A stretch of 11,955 nucleotides of DNA from the NCBI GenBank assembly GCA_964449305.1, contig CAYUYM010000112.1, forward strand, positions 1 through 11,955, given 5' to 3'. This document shows, in pieces, positions 7,030 through 11,955 of this stretch; the first letter of the stretch is position 1; every line of letters begins with the position of its first letter. Origin of the DNA: CAYUYM01 sp964449305 (GTDB lineage Bacteria; Bacteroidota; Ignavibacteria; SZUA-365; CAYQST01). Made by a program: the position numbers and the translations under genes. The notes under the pieces were generated by a model. It was not told where the DNA came from, searched no databases, and saw only the letters and a program-made list of their open reading frames with translations.

Positions 7030-8405
7030 GTGACGCCACCTTCGAGCGCCCGGCCCTGATCCTGGGTGGGACGCGCGTCTCCGACATCAACGACATCGTC
7101 GCCGCGCCATCGGAACGACCGACCTCGCGCCTCTGGAAGATCAGCTTCACCATCGCCGTCATCCTCATGCTGTTCGGCGTGGGCATGATCTCGATGACGG
7201 TGTTCTTCGGGGTCGGTGTGTGGGGTGTCAACCAGCCCGTGGGTTGGGGCTGGGACATCGTGAACTTCGTATTCTGGGTGGGAATCGGCCATGCGGGTAC
7301 GCTCATTTCCGCCATCCTCTTCCTGCTGAAGCAGAAGTGGCGGATGGCGGTGAACCGCTTCGCGGAGGCGATGACGATCTTCGCGGTGATGTGCGCCGGT
7401 CTTTTCCCGCTGCTCCACACGGGCCGTCAGTACCTTGCCTACTGGCTCACGCCGTATCCCAACCAGATGAACATGTGGGTGAATTTCCGTTCGCCGCTGT
7501 TGTGGGATGTGTTCGCCGTGTCCACCTACTTCACCGTGTCGCTCATGTTCTGGTACGTCGGACTCATCCCCGATCTCGCCTCGTATCGCGACCGTGCGAA
7601 GAACAGGATCAGGAAGCTGCTCTATGGGATCTTCGCCCTCGGCTGGCGCGGATCGCACCGCCAGTGGAACCACTACGAGTCCACCTACATGATGCTGGCG
7701 GGCTTCGCCACGCCGCTCGTGCTTTCAGTGCACACGGTGGTGAGCTTCGATTTCGCGACCTCGGTGATTCCCGGCTGGCACACCACCATCTTCCCGCCCT
7801 ACTTTGTGGCGGGCGCCATCTTCTCCGGCTTCGCCCTTGTGGTCACCCTCATGATCATCGCCCGGCAGTTCTTCGGCCTGAAGAACATCGTCACGATGCA
7901 CCATCTCGAGAACATGAACAAGGTGATCATGGCTACAGGACTCATGGTGGGATACGCCTATGGCATGGAGTTCTTCACCGCGTGGTATAGTGGCAACCAG
8001 TATGAAACGTTCGCCTTTGTCAACCGGGCCTTCGGCCCCTATGCCTGGGCCTATTGGATCATGATCACCTGCAACGCGCTCATCCCACAGGTCTTCTGGT
8101 GGAAGAAGGCGCGGACGAGCATCCCCATCATGTTCGCCGTGTCCATCTTCGTGAACATCGGCATGTGGTTCGAGCGCTTCGTGATCACCGTCACCTCACT
8201 GCACCGGGACTTCCTGCCCTCGAGCTGGGGCTACTACAAGCCGACGCTTGTGGATGCCGGTGTGTTTCTTGGAAGCATCGGCATCTTCTTCACGCTCTTC
8301 CTGCTGTTCTGCCGGTGGATGCCGGTGATTGCGATGGCGGAGGTCAAGGGAATCATGCCGGGAGCCCAGCCCACACACAAGGATGGAGGGCACGGCCATG
8401 AGTGA
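7026..8405 (+). CDS. actC: ActC, NrfD/PsrC-like quinol-oxidising membrane subunit of ACIII
   Basis: A 459-residue polytopic inner-membrane protein of the NrfD/PsrC family. By eye there are about ten membrane segments, the first at about 36-66 and the last at about 408-438. The second holds the conserved WGWDIVNFVFW with Asp77 and GIGHAGTLIS with His89, the region where quinol binding is placed in ACIII. Other family marks are the TGRQY loop and a SLHRDFLPSSWG loop before the last segment. It would oxidise quinol on the periplasmic side and hand electrons to ActB. The start is firm: GGAGGT at 7015-7020 sits five bases before the ATG, which overlaps the actB stop as ATGA, so the two are probably translationally coupled. 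The C-terminal tail is short and His/Gly-rich. Confidence 0.95.
   Translation: MSDATFERPALILGGTRVSDINDIVAAPSERPTSRLWKISFTIAVILMLFGVGMISMTVFFGVGVWGVNQPVGWGWDIVNFVFWVGIGHAGTLISAILFLLKQKWRMAVNRFAEAMTIFAVMCAGLFPLLHTGRQYLAYWLTPYPNQMNMWVNFRSPLLWDVFAVSTYFTVSLMFWYVGLIPDLASYRDRAKNRIRKLLYGIFALGWRGSHRQWNHYESTYMMLAGFATPLVLSVHTVVSFDFATSVIPGWHTTIFPPYFVAGAIFSGFALVVTLMIIARQFFGLKNIVTMHHLENMNKVIMATGLMVGYAYGMEFFTAWYSGNQYETFAFVNRAFGPYAWAYWIMITCNALIPQVFWWKKARTSIPIMFAVSIFVNIGMWFERFVITVTSLHRDFLPSSWGYYKPTLVDAGVFLGSIGIFFTLFLLFCRWMPVIAMAEVKGIMPGAQPTHKDGGHGHE
8385..8390 (+). promoter_or_regulatory. Ribosome binding site that fixes the actD start
   Basis: GGAGGG ends seven bases before the ATG at 8398. The actD frame is open further upstream (to at least 8329) inside actC, but only this ATG has a good ribosome site, and it begins the conserved part of the protein. 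Confidence 0.75.
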
Positions 8406-8946
8406 GAAACGTCTTCATGCCGTGGTCGGCAATTTCACCGATCCGGACAAACTCATCCACGCCGCGGAAGCGATCCGCGATGCCGGGTTCACCCGCTGGG
8501 ACATCTTCACCCCGTATCCCCTGCACGGCCTCGACGTGGCCATGGGCGACAAGCGGTCATGGATCCCCCGCGTCACGCTCACCTTCGCCGTCATCGGTGC
8601 GATCACGGCGATGTACTTCATGTACTGGACCTCGGCCGTCGACTACAGGCTCATCATCGGGGGCAAGCCCTTCTTTTCGTGGCAGGCCTTCATTCCGGTC
8701 ATGTTTGAAGTGACCGTGTTGTTCGGCTGCATCGCGACGGTGGTGGCACTGTTCCTCGTCAACCGCATTCCTCAATACCATCACCCGATCGACCACGACG
8801 CCTGGGCGCCGGCCATCACGAACGACACATTCGTGGTGATGCTGGAGGCTGCCGATCCGAAGTTCCGTCACGAGGAGACGGCGGATCTTCTCCGGAGCCT
8901 TGAGGCCAGCGATGTCCGCGATCTCCATGACGAGGAGGATGCCTGA
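8398..8946 (+). CDS. actD: ActD, DUF3341-type membrane subunit of ACIII
   Basis: A 182-residue subunit that packs against the membrane part of ACIII; it carries no cofactor and its role is structural or in proton movement. Family features are plain: a soluble N-terminal domain with FTPYPLHGLDVAMG (about 37-50), a membrane hairpin of two helices (about 58-80 and 100-124) separated by the conserved GGKPFFSWQAFIPVMFE, then NRIPQYHHPI and a C-terminal soluble domain (FVVMLEAADPKF). The end is acidic (DLHDEEDA). The start was chosen from the ribosome site at 8385-8390; it overlaps the actC stop by eight bases. Its stop shares one base with the actE start (TGATG). Confidence 0.93.
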   Translation: MSEKRLHAVVGNFTDPDKLIHAAEAIRDAGFTRWDIFTPYPLHGLDVAMGDKRSWIPRVTLTFAVIGAITAMYFMYWTSAVDYRLIIGGKPFFSWQAFIPVMFEVTVLFGCIATVVALFLVNRIPQYHHPIDHDAWAPAITNDTFVVMLEAADPKFRHEETADLLRSLEASDVRDLHDEEDA

Positions 8947-9581
8947 TGACACACCGTCGATTTCCCACCCGCGTGCCGATGTTGGCGCTGGCCTTCGCCG
9001 CGTTGCTCGGCCTGCAGGCATGCAACCGCAGCTTCGAGACACCACCCATCCAAGTGATCCCGGACATGGACAACCAGAAGAAGGTGAAGGCCCAGGCCGA
9101 GAGCGACTTCTTTCAGGACGGCGTCGGGAGCCGGCTCCCCGTGCCGGGCACCGTGTCGCAGAACGGCGGCGGCTACCGGTACCATGGGCGGCCCGATCTG
9201 GCCATGGCGAACCTGAAGAACCCGCTCACGATGTCCGAGGCTGTGCTGCTGCGCGGCCGCGAGAAGTTCCAGACCTTCTGTGCCGTGTGCCACGGCATTG
9301 ATGCGACGGGCAACGGCACGGTGGTGGACCACGGCTTCCCACTGCCGCCGACACTGCATTCCAAGAAGATCCACGATTATCCGGATGCCATGCTATTCCA
9401 CATCATCAGCGACGGGCAGAACGCGATGCCGTCCTATGCCCGCCAGATCTCAGCGGACGACCGCTGGGCGACGATCATGTACCTCCGCGCGCTGCTGCGC
9501 AGCCGCAGGGCCGCTGTCGAGGACCTGCCGGCGGAGATGCGCCGGGCGCCGCAGCAGGCGGCACAGGAGGGTGCGAAATGA
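8946..9581 (+). CDS. actE: ActE, monohaem cytochrome c lipoprotein subunit of ACIII
   Basis: A 211-residue protein with a lipoprotein signal: basic start, hydrophobic run, and lipobox LQAC with Cys26. It would be anchored to the outer face of the inner membrane by lipid. One class I haem c site is present, CAVCH at 112-116, with the distal ligand probably Met161 in the AMPSYA turn, a standard layout for this family. The segment before the haem (MANLKNPL..., LRGREKFQTFC) is typical of ActE. In ACIII this haem is thought to be the exit point towards soluble cytochrome c or an oxidase. GGAGG at 8934-8938 lies seven bases before the ATG, and start and preceding stop overlap. The C-terminus is a charged, Ala/Arg-rich tail. 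Confidence 0.94.
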   Translation: MTHRRFPTRVPMLALAFAALLGLQACNRSFETPPIQVIPDMDNQKKVKAQAESDFFQDGVGSRLPVPGTVSQNGGGYRYHGRPDLAMANLKNPLTMSEAVLLRGREKFQTFCAVCHGIDATGNGTVVDHGFPLPPTLHSKKIHDYPDAMLFHIISDGQNAMPSYARQISADDRWATIMYLRALLRSRRAAVEDLPAEMRRAPQQAAQEGAK

Positions 9582-10765
9582 GCACGCCCCGCCCCGCCAT
9601 CCCCATACTGAAGGGCACGGCCTTCGCCTCCACGTTCATGAAGGTCTGCCTCGCCCTCATCGGCCTCGGTCTCATCGGATCCGTCGCCGGAGCGCTCACC
9701 GACTGGTCCCGCTTCATCCACAACTGGCTGCTGAACTTCATGCTCTTCGGCGGCGTGGCGGTGACGGGAATCTTCTTTGCCGCCCTGCAGCACCTGACCC
9801 GCTCAGGGTGGAGCGCGACACTGCGCCGCATTCCGGAGAACTTCGGTGCCTTCGTCCCCCTGATGATCCTCCTTGTCCTGCCCATCCTGCTTTCGATGTC
9901 GACGTTGTATCACTGGATGCACCCGGATCCCGCCGACCACATCCTCATGGGCAAGACCGGGTATCTCAACACGGGCTTCTTCCTGGCGCGCCTGGGAGGC
10001 TATCTCCTCGTCTGGTTGGTGATGTTCAAGTTCTTCGTGCTCGATTCCTACAGGACGGATGTGACGGGTGATCTGCGGGTGTTTTCGCGCAACCGCACCA
10101 TCGCCGCGCCGACGATGATCTTCTATGCGATCACGATGACCTTCTTCGCGATCGATTTCCTGATGTCGCTTGATCCGCACTGGTACAGTACGATTTACGG
10201 CGTGTACTACTTCAGCGGATCGCTCGTGGCCACGCTGGCGCTTGTGGCCCTCATTGCCGCGCTGCTGATGCGGCATGCGGGATTCGAGCGCATCATCCGT
10301 CCGGACAACCTCCACGATCTGGCGAAGCTGCTGTTCGCCTTCAACGTGTTCTGGGCCTACATCGCCTTCTCGCAGTACTTCCTGTACTGGTACGCGAACA
10401 TTCCGGAGGAGACAATCTGGTACCTGAACCGCTGGAACGGCGGCTGGGAGGTGATGTCGATCGGCATCATCTTCTTTCACTTCATCATCCCCTTCTTCCT
10501 GCTGCTGACGCGGCAGTCCAAGCGGCAGCCCGCGCGAGTGATGCTTGGGGCCGGCTGGCTCTTTCTGGCGCATTACTTTGACATGTTTTACCTGACCATG
10601 CCCTCCTACAGCAGGGAGTTCGTGCCGCTCGGATGGATGGAGCCCGCAGTGCTCGTGCTGTTCCTCGGTCTGTTCGGCATGGTGGTGTTGCGCCAGCTCA
10701 CCGCCAAATCGCCGGTCGTGGTCCACGATCCCCACTTCGACGAAGCGCTCGACGTGCACAATTGA
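9578..10765 (+). CDS. actF: ActF, second NrfD-like membrane subunit of ACIII
   Basis: A 395-residue integral membrane protein related to ActC, with about ten predicted membrane segments. Conserved ActF marks visible are YHWMHPD after the third segment, IDFLMSLDPHWYSTIYG, and HDLAKLLFAFNVFWAYIAFSQYFLYWYANIPEET, a highly typical block. ActF is usually described as the second quinol:cytochrome c oxidoreductase membrane subunit, contributing structure and possibly proton movement; it has no haem or cluster motif. AGGAGG at 9565-9570 precedes the ATG by seven bases and the start overlaps the actE stop (ATGA). The next gene begins ten bases after the stop, so the operon continues. Confidence 0.95.
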   Translation: MSTPRPAIPILKGTAFASTFMKVCLALIGLGLIGSVAGALTDWSRFIHNWLLNFMLFGGVAVTGIFFAALQHLTRSGWSATLRRIPENFGAFVPLMILLVLPILLSMSTLYHWMHPDPADHILMGKTGYLNTGFFLARLGGYLLVWLVMFKFFVLDSYRTDVTGDLRVFSRNRTIAAPTMIFYAITMTFFAIDFLMSLDPHWYSTIYGVYYFSGSLVATLALVALIAALLMRHAGFERIIRPDNLHDLAKLLFAFNVFWAYIAFSQYFLYWYANIPEETIWYLNRWNGGWEVMSIGIIFFHFIIPFFLLLTRQSKRQPARVMLGAGWLFLAHYFDMFYLTMPSYSREFVPLGWMEPAVLVLFLGLFGMVVLRQLTAKSPVVVHDPHFDEALDVHN

Positions 10766-10775
10766 CGAGGCAGAC

Positions 10776-11399
10776 ATGAACGACACCCCCACAACGATCA
10801 ACGACACGCTCACACGCGGACTGATCATCAGCATTTTTCTCGGCATGGCGATCTTCATCGTCTACGCCTGGGTGCAGATGTCGAAGGAGACCGGCGGGTG
10901 GGTGGAGAAGCGCACCGCCGCGAAGGCGGAGATCACCAGGAAGCGCGCATCGCAGCTCGAAGCGCTCTCGCAGTACAGTGTGTCATACACGGGGGACGGG
11001 CGTGTGGACACCGCGAAGCCGGTGGCCATTCCGATTGAGGAGGCGATGAAGCTCGTGCTGCGTGACGCGGCACCGGAGGCGCAGGCTCAGCCCCGTGGGC
11101 CGGAGGCAGAGGGCGGCGCCCGGGCCGCATACCCCACGGGAGCGGCGCTCTACGCACGTGACTGCGCATCCTGCCACGGCGCCTCCGCGCAGGGCGGCAT
11201 CGTGGTGCGCCCGATGAGCGAGGTGTTCCGGACCTTTGTCGCGACGCGGGCGATGACGCAGGCGCGCATCAGCAGCATGGACGCCCTTGCCACGCGCCTG
11301 TCCGGTGGCCGGCATGTGCCCGTCTTTGGCGCGTACACGGGCACGCAGTGGGCGCAGCTCCATGGCTATCTCATGGCCATTGCCACGGTGGCGCCATGA
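10776..11399 (+). CDS. Membrane-anchored monohaem cytochrome c between ACIII and oxidase genes
   Basis: A 207-residue protein with one N-terminal membrane segment (about 15-34, GLIISIFLGMAIFIVYAWVQM), a charged helix, a conserved-looking segment VAIPIEEAMKLVLRD (about 83-97), a Pro/Ala/Glu-rich linker, and a C-terminal cytochrome c domain with one haem site, CASCH at 130-134. Where class I cytochromes normally have the distal Met (a MPxFG turn), this protein has HVPVFG with His180 and Val181, so the usual ligand appears to be missing. It should sit in the inner membrane with the haem in the periplasm. Its place between actF and ccoN suggests it carries electrons from ACIII to the cbb3 oxidase or is a subunit of one of them; that is inference. 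I cannot assign it to ActG, CcoP or another named family. GAGG at 10767-10770 lies five bases before the ATG. Confidence 0.85.
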   Translation: MNDTPTTINDTLTRGLIISIFLGMAIFIVYAWVQMSKETGGWVEKRTAAKAEITRKRASQLEALSQYSVSYTGDGRVDTAKPVAIPIEEAMKLVLRDAAPEAQAQPRGPEAEGGARAAYPTGAALYARDCASCHGASAQGGIVVRPMSEVFRTFVATRAMTQARISSMDALATRLSGGRHVPVFGAYTGTQWAQLHGYLMAIATVAP

Positions 11400-11647
11400 C
11401 GGGCCCCGCACTCTTCGTGCTCATCACCACCATCCTCCTCGGGGGGGCGGTGGCCATCCTTGCGCTGGTCTGGGCCGAACGCCACGCCCAGTTCACCAAC
11501 ATCGCCGCCGGCGCCTACACCATCTTCGACGACGACGAGCCCATCGGCACGGAGCGCGACATGATGTGGCGGCCCACATCCGGCACGGAGCCCAGCGCGG
11601 CTGCCATCGACACAGCGAAGCGCGGCAGCGCAGACCGCCGGCAGTGA
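11396..11647 (+). CDS. ccoS: CcoS/FixS-like cbb3 oxidase maturation protein
   Basis: An 83-residue protein from the ATG at 11396, which overlaps the preceding stop as ATGA; the frame is open to 11348, but that would lie inside the cytochrome gene. It has one N-terminal membrane helix (about 5-25) followed by WAERHAQFTNIAAGAYTIF and a DDDEP cluster. This matches the short CcoS pattern: one helix, W-A, Q-F, a short spacer, then an acidic D-D motif. CcoS is needed to mature cbb3 oxidase, probably in cofactor insertion or copper delivery, and the next gene is ccoN, which supports the call. It is longer than most CcoS, with a polar tail of about 30 residues. No strong ribosome site is visible, so translation may depend on coupling. 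A run of seven G (11441-11447) lies in the helix-coding part. It could instead be an unnamed small oxidase-associated protein. Confidence 0.6.
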   Translation: MTGPALFVLITTILLGGAVAILALVWAERHAQFTNIAAGAYTIFDDDEPIGTERDMMWRPTSGTEPSAAAIDTAKRGSADRRQ

Positions 11648-11676
11648 CACACGAGCAACGCACTTCTTGACAATAC

Positions 11677-11682
11677 AGGAAA
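11677..11682 (+). promoter_or_regulatory. Ribosome binding site of ccoN
   Basis: AGGAAA ends four bases before the ATG at 11687 and selects that start. The 39-base gap before ccoN is otherwise featureless, apart from a TTGACA at 11667-11672 that lacks a partner -10 box. Confidence 0.6.
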
Positions 11683-11686
11683 CGCC

Positions 11687-11955
11687 ATGTCCGACACACC
11701 TCACACCTCATTGGCGCCGGTCGACCGCGGGGAGATTGACCTCTCCACACGCGGGCCGGCGCTTGTGTTTTTCTCCTCGGCCGTGTTCTGGCTCTTCATC
11801 GGCACCGTCTACGCGCTCATGACGGCCTTCAAATTCAACTTCCCGGAATGGGCGGGTGAATCCGGTGCCATGACCTTTGGCCGACTGCGTCCGCTGCATC
11901 TCAACACCATGGTGTATGGATGGGCGTCGATGGGAGCGGTGGGCATCGCCGTGTG
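11687..11955 (+). CDS. ccoN: cbb3-type cytochrome c oxidase subunit I, 3'-truncated by window edge
   Basis: Only the first 89 residues are visible. CcoN is the catalytic haem-copper subunit (low-spin haem b, high-spin haem b3 and CuB) that reduces oxygen. The start is a polar stretch, then a first membrane helix (about 24-48), then FGRLRPLHLNTMVYGW at about 64-79. This is the hallmark of the cbb3 family; His71 corresponds to a low-spin haem ligand. The motif and the lack of a typical aa3-type start separate it from CoxA. The remaining His ligands, the CuB site and any fusion to CcoO lie beyond the window. The upstream CcoS-like gene and the ACIII operon are consistent with a co-expressed quinol-to-oxygen chain. 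Confidence 0.92.
   Translation, partial: MSDTPHTSLAPVDRGEIDLSTRGPALVFFSSAVFWLFIGTVYALMTAFKFNFPEWAGESGAMTFGRLRPLHLNTMVYGWASMGAVGIAV

Noticed and set aside
11667..11672. Perfect TTGACA in front of ccoN as a -35 box
   Set aside because: No -10 element lies 16-18 bp downstream; that position falls inside the ccoN start region. Probably chance.
1..11955. Mobile element, CRISPR array, tRNA or rRNA
   Set aside because: No transposase or integrase frame, no regular repeat-spacer array and no recognisable tRNA or rRNA segment was found by eye on either strand.

Overview
The window is a GC-rich bacterial chromosome segment in which every recognisable gene lies on the + strand. It holds two blocks: a ferrous-iron uptake block (the end of an FeoA-like gene, then feoB) and a respiratory block. 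The respiratory block encodes alternative complex III (ACIII, actABCDEF), a membrane-anchored monohaem cytochrome c, a CcoS-like small protein and the start of a cbb3-type cytochrome c oxidase subunit I gene, which runs off the right edge. ACIII is known from Bacteroidota and relatives, Planctomycetota, Acidobacteriota, Chloroflexota, Myxococcota and some Proteobacteria. The FeoA/FeoB subtype and the ACIII-cbb3 pairing would fit a lineage near the Bacteroidota/Ignavibacteria/Kapabacteria group, but this is only a guess. Strong Shine-Dalgarno sequences inside the operon argue against a typical Bacteroidota.

Layout. 3-266: C-terminal part of an FeoA-domain protein. 376-2379: FeoB with a complete GTPase domain and a variant membrane core. 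2557-3084: unrecognised exported protein of 175 residues. 3085-3408: the only long non-coding stretch. It carries a good sigma70-type promoter (TTGCCA, 17 bp, TATATT), a perfect 12-bp palindrome overlapping its -35 box, and a pair of near-identical 11-bp direct repeats just downstream. 3409-10765: actA to actF. 10776-11399: anchored cytochrome c. 11396-11647: CcoS-like protein. 11687 to the end: ccoN, partial.

How it works together (family knowledge plus inference). ActC and ActF, two NrfD-like membrane subunits, oxidise quinol. Electrons pass through the iron-sulphur clusters of ActB to the haems of ActA and ActE, then to a cytochrome c and a haem-copper oxidase. The anchored cytochrome at 10776-11399 sits between actF and ccoN and is a natural candidate for a tethered link between the two complexes, or for an accessory subunit of either. 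Overlapping stop/start codons across most junctions indicate one translationally coupled operon, probably started from the promoter near 3182-3210. Six haems c plus 15 iron-sulphur cysteines in ACIII alone make this an iron-costly chain, so the adjacent Feo genes may be functionally relevant, but they look like a separate transcription unit.

Nothing here looks like a mobile element, CRISPR array or RNA gene. The system is a recognisable ACIII-oxidase supercomplex locus rather than a new type. The least explained parts are the actA upstream region, the cytochrome c lacking an obvious distal methionine, and the exported 175-residue protein.
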